A stretch of 64,000 nucleotides of DNA from Halococcus sediminicola (GTDB lineage: Archaea; Halobacteriota; Halobacteria; Halobacteriales; Halococcaceae). Location of the stretch: assembly GCF_000755245.1 (NCBI RefSeq), contig NZ_BBMP01000025.1:53174-117173 (forward strand), written 5' to 3'. Positions 25,361-33,740 of this stretch are shown in pieces. The notes below the pieces were generated by a model. It saw nothing but the letters and a program-made list of their open reading frames with translations. It did no database searches and was not told where the DNA came from. The position numbers were made by a program, and so were the translations under genes. Within the stretch, counting starts at the first letter, position 1. Each line of letters starts with the position of its first letter.

Positions 25361-26449
25361 GATCTGTCCCGTACTTTCGGCAGACTGTACCACCAACACG
25401 GCCGCGAAACGACGAGTAGCCGATCGAACATCTTTCAGAAATCCCGAGCTTCGAGGCTTCGATCTCGGAAGTTGGCTCCGAGCGAGTGCTGTCTCTGAGA
25501 GTGAGATGACGAAGTTCCAGTCATCGATCGATTTCTCGTCATGCCGGTTTCTATCACTATCTCGTGGGACTGGTGTTTGGTCTTCGAGTTCCCAGTGAAC
25601 GGTAACTTCCGCCTTCGTACCAATTCTGGGTGGTTATCGAATATTATAGTATTCGACGATGAGGCACTTGGAATGTGCGAGCGCTGTCGACCCGATAGCG
25701 TGTGGAACTGTGCTTGTTTAAGCGGCCCTGGCGAGTATTCGCTTTCGGCCCTTCAAGGTCGGCTTCGCGCGGCAATCTTCCGCTTTCCGGCGCTACGTGT
25801 ACGTCTGGGCATCGTCAACCGCGAGAAGGCCGACGAGGCGTTCGACCTCGCCGTGCCGGTGGATGATCGGCGGCGGCATGCGTACCGTTTTGCGCGCGAG
25901 CCATCAGCCTCGTTTCACGCTTCGTTGGAGTCGGCGAGATCGAGAGCGCGAATTCCTCCGCCAAGCAGCCACTCTGGATCGCACTCACGATTTCTGTGCC
26001 GCTCACGCTCGTCACGTGGGATTTCGCCGAAGGGATAGTTGGCCCGCTGGCCGACGATCCTGAACGATTCGGCCGGATGAGTATTGTGTATATTATGGTA
26101 ATTTCGATCTCATTTCGCTTCTGGAGTATGATCGACACACGGGTACTACAGGGCGGGTGATACTCGAACACCGATCTATGTCCGGCGGGCACTATCCCGA
26201 CCAACCTCGGGTTGAACGCCATGCTCGTTTTCGGATTCGGCCCGTCTCCACGCCTTGACGTTGCGGACGCGGCGTGGGGGACGACGATTGCGAACGTGCT
26301 CGCCGCGTACGCGTTCGCGGCCATCATGCTCTCGGGAGCGTATTCCGTGCGGTTTCCACTGGTCGGCCGTCAGTAGGATACCTTGATTTCGAAGACGCCA
26401 CGATGACTATTCCCGGCACGATCGACCAAACCTGTGAGACCGTCGGCGA
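25361..26449. other. Degenerate 1.1 kb spacer
   Basis: No intact gene. The first 370 bases (25361-25730) hold nothing recognisable. From about 25730 to 26375 the plus strand carries broken pieces of a membrane protein (separate entry). The last 70 bases before the leuD stop codon show nothing. The region separates the formamidase/channel unit from the convergent module-2 operon. Confidence 0.5.
25930..26375 (+). pseudogene. Broken integral-membrane protein gene
   Basis: One frame reads SSAKQPLWIALTISVPLTLV, TWDFAEGIVGPLADDPERFG, then RMSIVYIMVISISFRFWSMI and a TGA near 26159. A second frame a little downstream reads GTIPTNLGLNAMLVFGFGPS, then AWGTTIANVLAAYAFAAIML and SGAYSVRFPLVGRQ, ending at a TAG near 26373. 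Both are hydrophobic helix sequences with charged connectors. They are separated by stops and a frame change, as expected of a decayed multi-pass membrane protein. The family was not identified. Confidence 0.45.
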
Positions 26450-26956
26450 TCAGTCGTCCGTTCCAAGTTTCGCCTTGGTGTAGGGCTTCAGTCCGCCTGC
26501 GTCGACCAACGACTGAAGGAATTCGGGCAGCGCCTCCGCGTCGTAGCGTTCGTCCGTCGTGTGGTTTCGGACGGAACCTTCGTCTAGGTCGACGCTGATC
26601 TCGTGGCCGTCATCGATGCGGTCGGCCGCCGGACAGATCACGACCGGGAGTCCGAGGTTGAGCGCGTTCCGGAAGAAGATGCGCGCGAACGACCGTGCGA
26701 CGACCGCCTCGACGCCCGCCCCGACGAGCGAGAGTGGTGCGTGTTCGCGCGACGATCCCGACCCGAAGTTGTGGCCCGCGACGACGTACTCGCCCGCCGA
26801 GACGTCCGCCGAGAACGCCGGGCGCAGGTCCTCGAAAGCGTGGGCAGCGAGTTCGTCGGGATCGCTCGAAACGATGAATCGTGACGGCGTGATCTGGTCT
26901 GTGTCGATGTCGTCGCCGAACGTCCACGCTCGTCCCGATCCGTGTGCGGCGGTCAC
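26450..26956 (-). CDS. leuD: LeuD-type small subunit of an aconitase-superfamily dehydratase
   Basis: 168 residues from the GTG at 26956, which overlaps the leuC stop in a four-base GTGA. Swivel-domain motifs: WTFGDDIDTDQITPSRF near the start, VVAGHNFGSGSSREHAPLSL (the substrate-binding GSGSSRE loop) and FFRNALNLGLPVV. With LeuC it forms the isopropylmalate isomerase/citraconate-mesaconate hydratase/dimethylmaleate hydratase type of enzyme. In this operon, beside CoA transferase and an HMGL-like lyase, catabolic (de)hydration of a 2-alkylmalate is more likely than leucine synthesis (inference). Confidence 0.88.
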   Translation of the reverse strand: MTAAHGSGRAWTFGDDIDTDQITPSRFIVSSDPDELAAHAFEDLRPAFSADVSAGEYVVAGHNFGSGSSREHAPLSLVGAGVEAVVARSFARIFFRNALNLGLPVVICPAADRIDDGHEISVDLDEGSVRNHTTDERYDAEALPEFLQSLVDAGGLKPYTKAKLGTDD

Positions 26957-28269
26957 GACGACACCCCCTCGGCGAGCGCGACGTCGTCGTAGCGTTCGAG
27001 TTCCGCCCGACGGGGATCGGTGATCTCGCCGTAGAGTGCTGAGACGCCGACCGTGGCCGGTGACGCGAGATAAACGTCGCTGTCCATCGACCCCTCCCGC
27101 CCGGGGAAGTTCCGGTTCGCGGTCGCGAGACAGACGTCGCCGTCGCCGAGAACGCCCTGATGGTAGCCCGCACACGGGCCACAGCCGGCGTTCTGCACGA
27201 TCGCGCCGGCGTCGACGAGCGTCTCGAAGACCCCGGTCTCCAGCATCCGGCGATAGACCGAGCCGGAGGCGGGGACGACGACCATCCGCACGTTCGGCGC
27301 GAGCTCCTCGCCCGCCAGCACGTCCGCGACGAGTCTGATGTCCTCGTACCGACCGTTCGTACAGGTCCCGACGAACAGTTGGTCCACCGGCGTTCCCTCG
27401 ACCGCGCCGACGTCGACCGCGTTCTCGGGGTTCGACGGCTTCGAGACCTGCGGTTCGAGATCGGTCGCCCGGTAGGTATGGACGTCCTCGTACACCGCAC
27501 CGTCGTCCGGTGAGGTGGTTTCGTCGAGGTCGACCTGGGTTCCCGTCTGGTGTTCGATATACGAGACGGTCCGCTCGTTCGGTTCGACGAACCCCGCCTT
27601 GCCGCCCATCTCGATCGCCATGTTCGAGAGGACCAGCCGCTCGTGGATCGGCAGCGACTGTACCGCACTGCCGCCGTACTCCGCGGCCTGGTACGTACAG
27701 CCGTCGAACCCCACGTCGCCGATGAACTTCAGGATGAGGTCCTTCGCGTAGACCCCGTCGGGGAGCTCGCCGGTCACCTCGAAGCGCTGGGTCCTCGGCA
27801 CGCGAAACCAGAGGTCGCCGGTCGCGAGCGCCGTCCCGAGATCGGTCGAGCCGACGCCGGTCCCGAACGCGCCGATCCCGCCGTAGGTCGTCGAGTGGGA
27901 GTCGGCCCCGATGACCAGGTCGCCGGGCCGGACGAACCCCTCCTCGACGAGAACGGCGTGGCAGATCCCGTCGCCGACGTCGAACTGGTGAGCGCCGTGG
28001 GCGGCCGCGAACTCGCGGACCGCGTTGTGGTTGTTCGCCGCCTCGACGCCGTCGGCCGGTGCGTGGTGGTCGATCGTGAACACCGTCCGATCGGGCGCGA
28101 ACAGTTCGGCGTCGTCGCCGGTCACGTCGTCGAACGTCTCGAACGCGAGCGGGCCGGTGATGTCGTGGGCCATCGCGACGTCGATCGCCGCCTCGACGTA
28201 GTCGCCCGCCCGAGCGTCCGTGTCCGCCTTTTGCGAGAGGATCTTCTCCGCGATCGTTTTGTCGGTCAT
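26953..28269 (-). CDS. leuC: LeuC-type large subunit of an aconitase-superfamily dehydratase
   Basis: 438 residues. It begins MTDKTIAEKILSQKA and has DSHSTTYGGIGAFGTGVGSTDL, GTCTNGRYEDI (first cluster Cys) and NAGCGPCAGYHQGVLGDGD (C-x2-C), the three ligands of a 4Fe-4S cluster. FTIDHHAPAD and ATANRNFPGREGSM are further active-site blocks. This is the archaeal short LeuC branch that includes dimethylmaleate and citraconate hydratases. Translationally coupled to leuD; 47 bases after the HMGL-like gene. The paired role is hydration or dehydration of a 2-methylmalate-like acid. Confidence 0.9.
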   Translation of the reverse strand: MTDKTIAEKILSQKADTDARAGDYVEAAIDVAMAHDITGPLAFETFDDVTGDDAELFAPDRTVFTIDHHAPADGVEAANNHNAVREFAAAHGAHQFDVGDGICHAVLVEEGFVRPGDLVIGADSHSTTYGGIGAFGTGVGSTDLGTALATGDLWFRVPRTQRFEVTGELPDGVYAKDLILKFIGDVGFDGCTYQAAEYGGSAVQSLPIHERLVLSNMAIEMGGKAGFVEPNERTVSYIEHQTGTQVDLDETTSPDDGAVYEDVHTYRATDLEPQVSKPSNPENAVDVGAVEGTPVDQLFVGTCTNGRYEDIRLVADVLAGEELAPNVRMVVVPASGSVYRRMLETGVFETLVDAGAIVQNAGCGPCAGYHQGVLGDGDVCLATANRNFPGREGSMDSDVYLASPATVGVSALYGEITDPRRAELERYDDVALAEGVSS

Positions 28270-28316
28270 GATGTCTGCTTCGTCGATCTCGGCTGGTAGT
28301 CAGTCATGCGTGGTTG

Positions 28317-29279
28317 TCAATCCTGTGGCTGCTCACTGTCGACCGTCGATAGCACTCGTTCGGCCGTGCCGCCCATGAGGACGTGGCTCGTCGCGCCGAG
28401 GTCGAGTTCTTCGGCGACGGTCTCGGCGGCCGCCGTCACCGTTTCGAGGTTCGCATCGACGTCGATGGCCATCCGCGTGAGCATGTGGAGGAGGTCCTCC
28501 GTCGGCGTGTTGCCGACCCCGGTCATCCCCTCGGGGAGCACGACGCCGCCGCCGAGGCCACAGACCGACGTGTCGAAGCGGTCGACGCCACACTGCATCG
28601 CGACCAGCGTGTTCGCGAGGCTCATCCCGTTCGTGTCGTGCAGGTGGAGCCCACAGTCCAGATCGGGCCAGCGTTCGAACACCGTCTCGAACGTCGCGGC
28701 GATTTGACTCGGGTCCGCGAGCCCCATCGTCGTCGCGAGCGTCACCTCGTCGACGCCCGCCTCGACGGCGCGCTCGACGACTCCAAGGGTGCGTTCGAGC
28801 GGAATACGCCCCTCGTAGGGGCAGTAGAAGCTCGTCCCGATACCCGCCTCCACCTCGATGTCGGCGTCGGCGGCGATCTCGACGATCGCCTCGATCTCGT
28901 CGAGGTTCTCCGCGACGCTCATGTTCTGGTTCTTCCGGCTGTAGCGCTCGCTCACCGTCACCAGCGCGTTCACCTTGTCCATCCCGGCCTCGATCGCGCG
29001 CTCCATCCCGACGGCGTTGGGCACGAGCGCACGATAAGTCACGTCGTCGTTGCGGTCGATCCGCGCGGCCACCTCGTCGGCATCACGCAGCGTCGGCACC
29101 GCTTCCGGATGGGTGAACGAGGTGACCTCGATCTCGTCGACGCCCGTCGTGCTCAGCTGATCGACGAGTGCGACTTTCCGATCGGTCGGGACGAATTCGT
29201 CGTAGCGCTGGAAGCCGTCCCGCGGGAGCATCTCGACGAGCGACACCTCGTCGGGTGTCGAGAACGGACCGTGGTCCAT
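28317..29279 (-). CDS. HMG-CoA lyase-like DRE-TIM enzyme, possible citramalyl-CoA lyase
   Basis: 320 residues from the ATG at 29279, which overlaps the CoA-transferase stop by one base. HMGL motifs: SLVEMLPRDGFQ (catalytic Arg-Asp), ERYSRKNQN, GTSFYCPYEGRI, and GLHLHDTNGMSLANTL (His-x-His metal site). The loop that in true HMG-CoA lyases carries a catalytic Cys (GGCPYA...GN) reads GGGVVLPEGMTGVGN, without Cys. That points to another acyl-CoA. HMGL-type R-citramalyl-CoA lyase next to a class III succinyl-CoA:D-citramalate CoA transferase is described from Chloroflexus, a layout like this one. Confidence 0.85.
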   Translation of the reverse strand: MDHGPFSTPDEVSLVEMLPRDGFQRYDEFVPTDRKVALVDQLSTTGVDEIEVTSFTHPEAVPTLRDADEVAARIDRNDDVTYRALVPNAVGMERAIEAGMDKVNALVTVSERYSRKNQNMSVAENLDEIEAIVEIAADADIEVEAGIGTSFYCPYEGRIPLERTLGVVERAVEAGVDEVTLATTMGLADPSQIAATFETVFERWPDLDCGLHLHDTNGMSLANTLVAMQCGVDRFDTSVCGLGGGVVLPEGMTGVGNTPTEDLLHMLTRMAIDVDANLETVTAAAETVAEELDLGATSHVLMGGTAERVLSTVDSEQPQD

Positions 29280-30532
29280 CAGATCACCTCCCGTTCGGCC
29301 AACTCCTCGCGGAACGACGTTTCGTAGCCGAGCAGTTCGCCGTAGACGGCGTCGTTGTCCACCCCGAGTTCGGGTCCGAGATGATCGACGCTGCCCGGAG
29401 TCTCGCTGAACTTCGGCACCACACCCTGGACGACCCCGGTGCCAAGCGTGTCGTCGTCGACCTCGACGAGCGCCTCTCGGGCGCGGTAATGCTCGTCGTC
29501 GGCGATGTCGGCCACGTTGTAGATCGGGGCGACGGTCGCCCCGGTCTCCTCGAAGATCGCGAGCACCTCCTCGCGGGTGTGATCGTCCATCCAGTCCTGG
29601 ATGATCGCATCGAGTTCCTCGACGTTCACGAGCCGGCGCTCGTTCGTCTCGAAGCGGGCGTCGTCTTTGAGATTCGGTCGGCCGATCGCCTCGAACACCC
29701 GCATCGCGGTCGGCTGCGTCGACGCGGAGATGGCGACGTACCGTTCGTCGGCAGTCCGGTAGACGTTGCGCGGTGCGGAGGACGTCGAGCGGTTGCCCGA
29801 CCGTTTCTCGATCTCGTCGCGCTGTTGGTGGCGCAGCGGCTGCGGGCCGAGCAGCGAGAAGATCGGCTCGATCAGGCTCGTGTCGATCACCTGGCCGCCG
29901 CCGTCGTGCATCTCGCGGTGCCACAGCGCGAACATGATCGCGAACGTCGAGAACATCGCCGCCACGCCGTCGGCCAACCCGGTCGGCGGGAGCAGCGGCG
30001 ATCGGTCGGGATAGCCGTTCAGATAGGCGAAGCCGCTCATCGACTCGGCGAGCGTTCCGAACCCCGGTCGGTCGGCGTACGGGCCGGTCTGCCCGAACCC
30101 CGAAATCCGCAGCGCCACGAGACCGGGGTTTCGCTCCAGCAGCGACGACGGTGCGAGCCCCCACTTCTCGAGCGTTCCCGGCCGAAAGTTCTCGATCATG
30201 ACGTCGGCCTCGCTCGTGAGGTCCTCGAAGACGGCCTGCCCCGCGTCCGCCGAGAGGTCGAGCGTCACGGAACGCTTGTTGCGGGCGAGGTACTTCCACC
30301 ACAGCCCAGTGCCGTCCTTCTGCGGGCCAAAACGGCGGAGATGGTCGCCCGTTCCGGGGCGTTCGATCTTGACGACCGTCGCGCCGAAGTCGGCGAGCAA
30401 TCTCCCGACCTGGCCGGCGGCGATCATCGTTCCCGTCTCGATCACCACCAATCCGTCGAGCGGTCCCCCGCCGTCGTCGGTCTCCGTGGCGTTCGCTTCG
30501 GTCTCCGTCGTATCGTCAGTGCGTGATTCCAT
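29279..30532 (-). CDS. Class III CoA-transferase (CaiB/BaiF family), module 2
   Basis: 417 residues. A 20-residue Thr/Glu/Asp-rich lead precedes GPLDGLVVIETGTMIAAGQVGRLLADFGATVVKIE. Then come NKRSVTLDL, IENFRPGTLEKWGL, SGFGQTGPYADRPGFG and GQVIDTSLIEP, whose Asp is the CoA-accepting nucleophile. It probably moves CoA onto a hydroxy-dicarboxylate that the overlapping lyase then cleaves. The paralogue in module 1 shares NFRPGT, SGxGQTGP and the RSGNRSTSSAPRN-like loop, but the sequences are well diverged. Confidence 0.9.
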   Translation of the reverse strand: MESRTDDTTETEANATETDDGGGPLDGLVVIETGTMIAAGQVGRLLADFGATVVKIERPGTGDHLRRFGPQKDGTGLWWKYLARNKRSVTLDLSADAGQAVFEDLTSEADVMIENFRPGTLEKWGLAPSSLLERNPGLVALRISGFGQTGPYADRPGFGTLAESMSGFAYLNGYPDRSPLLPPTGLADGVAAMFSTFAIMFALWHREMHDGGGQVIDTSLIEPIFSLLGPQPLRHQQRDEIEKRSGNRSTSSAPRNVYRTADERYVAISASTQPTAMRVFEAIGRPNLKDDARFETNERRLVNVEELDAIIQDWMDDHTREEVLAIFEETGATVAPIYNVADIADDEHYRAREALVEVDDDTLGTGVVQGVVPKFSETPGSVDHLGPELGVDNDAVYGELLGYETSFREELAEREVI

Positions 30533-30605
30533 GGTGTCGTATCGATTACCGAGTGTCCGTGACTCGTGGTGTCCGATCGGCGTCGCCGGCGCATGATCGC
30601 GACGG

Positions 30606-32006
30606 CTACTCGACCGTTATCGGGCGGTCGATGTGCGTTCCGCGCCCCTTCTCGCCGACGACGTCGCCGTTCTCGTAGGCGACCGCCCCGCGGACGATCG
30701 TGTGCGTCGGCCAGCCGGTTACGTCGCGGCCCTCGTAGGGCGAGTAGTCGGCCGCGCTCTGGAGCAGCTCCGGCGTCACCGTCTTCGTCTCGTCGAGGTC
30801 GACGATCGTGAGATCGGCATCGGTACCCGTTCGGAGCGAACCCTTCTTCGGATAAAGGTCGAACGCTTTCGCCGTGTTCGTCGACGTGACGGCGACCGCC
30901 CGTTCCAGCGGGAGTCGGTCCTCGTGGACACCCTCCGAGAGGACGAGTGGCAGCATCGTCGCCGTCGAGGGGAAGCCGGGCAGGCTGTCGGGTACGTCCG
31001 CGCCGATCTTGTCGTCCGCGAGGTTGACACAGTGATCGGTGCCGATACAGGAGATGGTACCGTCGGCGACGCGTTCCCAGAGCGTTTCCTGATCCGCCTT
31101 CGAGCGCACGGGCGGGTTGACGTTGTGGCGCTCGTCGCAGTCCTCGCTCGTGAGCGCGAGGTAGTGGGTACAGGTCTCTCCAGTTATCTCCCAGCCGGCG
31201 TCGTGCAGCATCGCGAGTTCGTCGGCCGTTCGGCCCGAGGAGATGTGAACAGCATAAAAATCGTCGTCGTAGCCGTGCTGACGGGCCAACGACCCGCTCG
31301 CGGTTATGCTCTGGGCCTCGGCGTAGTCAGGGAACTGCTCGACGAGCACCTCGTAGCCCCGATACTCGTCGTCCTCGTCGGTCTCGACGTCGAGATAGGG
31401 GTTGTCCCCGCGCGCGCTGGTGATCTCGACGTTTTCGGAGTGGTGACCGAGTGTCGTCGGCACGTCCTGGGCGGCGAGTGCTTGGATGAACGCATCGCCC
31501 CAGTCGTCGCGCATCTCGCAGTCGACGCCGAACTTCTCCGACGCGACGTACTTGTAGTTCATATACCACTTGAACGAGGTGATGCCCAGTTCGTCGACGA
31601 TGTAGGGGATCTCCTCGAGGTGGTCGTACGAGAGCAGTCCGAGCGAGAAGAAGTAGTCGTGGTAGTAGTTTTCTTCTGCTGCCGCGAAGTAGTCGTCCAT
31701 GATCTCCTCGTAGGGGTCCGGACGGCGGAAGTAGTTCCCGATGGTCGTCACGCCGCCGACGAGTCCGGACCGCGATTCCGTCTCTGCGTCGGCTTCGAGG
31801 CCGTGATAGATGCCGTGGTGGGTGTGTGGGTCGATCGCCCCCGGGAAAACGTGCTTGCCGGTGGCGTCGATCTCGCGATCGCCCGACAGCGTTCCCGGTG
31901 TGGCTACCGCCGTGATGAGGTCGCCGTCGGCGGCCACGTCCGCCTCGAAGGTCCCCTGTTCGGGCGAGACGACCGTCCCGTTCGAGATGATAAGGTCGTG
32001 TGTCAT
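30606..32006 (-). CDS. D-hydantoinase / dihydropyrimidinase family amidohydrolase
   Basis: 466 residues. Metal ligands: AIDPHTHHG (61-63), the carbamylated Lys in GITSFKWYMNYK (K146), HHSENVEI, AVHISSG and CIGTDHCV (Asp). It ends with the family's TVVVVVD-like barrel edge replaced by LTIVDLDETKTVTPELL, and YSPYEGRDVTGWP. The enzyme opens hydantoins, dihydropyrimidines or cyclic imides, giving N-carbamoyl or half-amide acids. It lies 22 bases downstream of the carbamoylsarcosine-amidase-like gene, which would take the ring-opened product. Confidence 0.92.
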   Translation of the reverse strand: MTHDLIISNGTVVSPEQGTFEADVAADGDLITAVATPGTLSGDREIDATGKHVFPGAIDPHTHHGIYHGLEADAETESRSGLVGGVTTIGNYFRRPDPYEEIMDDYFAAAEENYYHDYFFSLGLLSYDHLEEIPYIVDELGITSFKWYMNYKYVASEKFGVDCEMRDDWGDAFIQALAAQDVPTTLGHHSENVEITSARGDNPYLDVETDEDDEYRGYEVLVEQFPDYAEAQSITASGSLARQHGYDDDFYAVHISSGRTADELAMLHDAGWEITGETCTHYLALTSEDCDERHNVNPPVRSKADQETLWERVADGTISCIGTDHCVNLADDKIGADVPDSLPGFPSTATMLPLVLSEGVHEDRLPLERAVAVTSTNTAKAFDLYPKKGSLRTGTDADLTIVDLDETKTVTPELLQSAADYSPYEGRDVTGWPTHTIVRGAVAYENGDVVGEKGRGTHIDRPITVE

Positions 32007-32028
32007 GGCTCCGCTCGCGTGAACAATC

Positions 32029-32694
32029 TCATTTGGTGACCTCCTCGACGTACGCCTCGACCTCCGTTCGCTCCAGCACTTCGGCGTACTTCATCCACAG
32101 GTCGAGCAGTGCGATCTTGTGCGAGGCCTCGATACGGTCGAACAAACATTCCTGGGGAAGGATCACCTCGAAACCGTTCTGCTGGGCGTCGATGGTCGTT
32201 GCACGGACACAGCCACTCGTAGAGTTGCCGACGACGATGACCGAGTCGTGACCGCCACGGACCAGCCGCGAGAGCAGGTCCGTTCCGTAGAACGCGCTCG
32301 CGTAGGACTTGTCGATCACCGTCTCGCCCGGTTCGGGAGCGATCGGTTCGACGATGGCGAGATCCTCGTGATCCGGATTGTCGTAGCTCGACGGGATGAC
32401 GCGCGTGTACGCAACTGGCAGTCCGCGCTCGCGGGCGAAATCCAGAAACGGCTCGATCTCCCCGGTCGCGTCCCACGCGACCGCACCCATCGCCGTTCGG
32501 TACTCCTCGATCGCGTCGAGGATCGGTTCGTCCTCGCCGACGACGAGTCGCTGCATGTCGATGACGAGCACCAGCGGATCGGTGCCCAGTCCGCGGGAAT
32601 CCCAGCTCGACGCGCCCGACTCGTCGTATCCGGCCTTCGAGATGACCTGTCGGTCGCGCTCGGTGAGCAGATCGTCCCAGACGTGTTCCGTCAT
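32029..32694 (-). CDS. Isochorismatase-family amidohydrolase, N-carbamoylsarcosine amidase-like (module 2)
   Basis: 221 residues. Triad residues: Asp in LVLVIDMQRL, Lys in VIDKSYASAFYGTDL, and Cys in NSTSGCVRATTIDAQQ. The N-terminal extension (DLLTERDRQVISKAGY) is common in N-carbamoylsarcosine amidases. It would release carbamoyl nitrogen from the product of the downstream hydantoinase. First of the tight part of the module-2 operon; 47 bases after the LLM gene. The catalytic blocks match the module-1 paralogue almost exactly while the rest diverges. Confidence 0.9.
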   Translation of the reverse strand: MTEHVWDDLLTERDRQVISKAGYDESGASSWDSRGLGTDPLVLVIDMQRLVVGEDEPILDAIEEYRTAMGAVAWDATGEIEPFLDFARERGLPVAYTRVIPSSYDNPDHEDLAIVEPIAPEPGETVIDKSYASAFYGTDLLSRLVRGGHDSVIVVGNSTSGCVRATTIDAQQNGFEVILPQECLFDRIEASHKIALLDLWMKYAEVLERTEVEAYVEEVTK

Positions 32695-32741
32695 GGTAGT
32701 GGTTCACGATGGAGTTCCGCGGCGACTGCAATAAATGTTCG

Positions 32742-33740
32742 TCATGATCGCTCGTCGGAGTTCGATGGAGCGAACGTCTCGAGGGTTCGCGAGACGGCGT
32801 CGTCCGTCACACCCGTCGGTGCACGGACGATCGGTAGGTCGACGCCCATCTCGCGGATGCTCTGTAGCTGCGACCGGGCGTGAGTCGGCGTTCCCACGAC
32901 CGACACGAGATCGAGAAATCCGTCGCTCACCCGATCGGCGGCCGCCGACCGCGAGTCCGCCGCACGGATCGCCGCGACCTCGTCCTTGAAGCCCGCCTCG
33001 GTGGCGACCCGACCGTAGTAGCCCGGGATGTCCCGGAGGTAGTAGGCGACGTGTTCGGCCGCGGCGCGGCGCGCTTGCACCGGATCGTCGGCGACGCTCG
33101 TGAGGACGTACATCGCGACGTCGATATCGTCGACGTCCCGGTCGGCCCGACCGGCACCGCGTTCGAGCCACTCGGCCGCCGTCTCGAAGCGCGGTCGTGG
33201 ATAGAGGTTCGGCAGCCAGCCGTCGGCGTGCTCGCCGGTGAGCGTGACGTTGCCCTCGCCGAGCGCCGCGTTGTAGATCGGGATCGACGCCCGCTCCGGC
33301 TCGAAGGCTTCCCAGAACCGTGTCCGATCAGGCGAGTAGAACTCCCCGTCGAACCTGTCGGCGTCGCCACGGAGATAGCGACGCACGAGACGGATGTACT
33401 CGTGCATACGCGCGAGCGGGCGATCGAACGTGGATCCGTGAAACCCCTCGACGACGCCAGGGTGGGCGACGCCGAGCCCGAGGATCGCCCGCCCGCCGGA
33501 GTGGGCGTCGAGCGTCGCCGCGGCCTGGGCGAGCGCCGCGGGCGTGCGCGAGTAGACGTTCACGATCCCGGTCGCGAGCCCGATCCGATCGGTCGCGGTC
33601 GCCCAGCGCTCGAGTTTGCCGAACGCGGTCCGCCCCTGGCCCTCGGCAGCCCAGACACTCTCGTAGCCCAGTCGTTCGGCCCGCCGCACGAGATCGAGAT
33701 CGTCGCGCAGCGAGAGGAGGACGCCGGTGCGCTCGCTCAC
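32742..33740 (-). CDS. LLM-class flavin/F420-dependent oxidoreductase
   Basis: 332 residues. Luciferase-like TIM barrel: RRAERLGYESVWAAEGQGRTAF, IGLATGIVNVYSRTPAALAQAAATLDAHSGGRAILGLGVAHPG, IPIYNAALGEGNVTLTGEHADGWLPNLYP, and a C-terminal VSVVGTPTHARSQLQSIREMGVD. In archaea these mostly use F420 (methylene-H4MPT reductase-like) or FMN. Its start overlaps the SnoaL-like gene stop by four bases. It may oxidise or reduce the ring of the hydantoin-like substrate before hydrolysis (inference from the operon). Confidence 0.88.
   Translation of the reverse strand: MSERTGVLLSLRDDLDLVRRAERLGYESVWAAEGQGRTAFGKLERWATATDRIGLATGIVNVYSRTPAALAQAAATLDAHSGGRAILGLGVAHPGVVEGFHGSTFDRPLARMHEYIRLVRRYLRGDADRFDGEFYSPDRTRFWEAFEPERASIPIYNAALGEGNVTLTGEHADGWLPNLYPRPRFETAAEWLERGAGRADRDVDDIDVAMYVLTSVADDPVQARRAAAEHVAYYLRDIPGYYGRVATEAGFKDEVAAIRAADSRSAAADRVSDGFLDLVSVVGTPTHARSQLQSIREMGVDLPIVRAPTGVTDDAVSRTLETFAPSNSDERS

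Noticed and set aside
28317..30302. 661-codon minus-strand frame
   Set aside because: Only the part from 29279 down is real (HMGL-like enzyme). The upstream part is an Arg-rich out-of-frame reading of the CoA-transferase gene.
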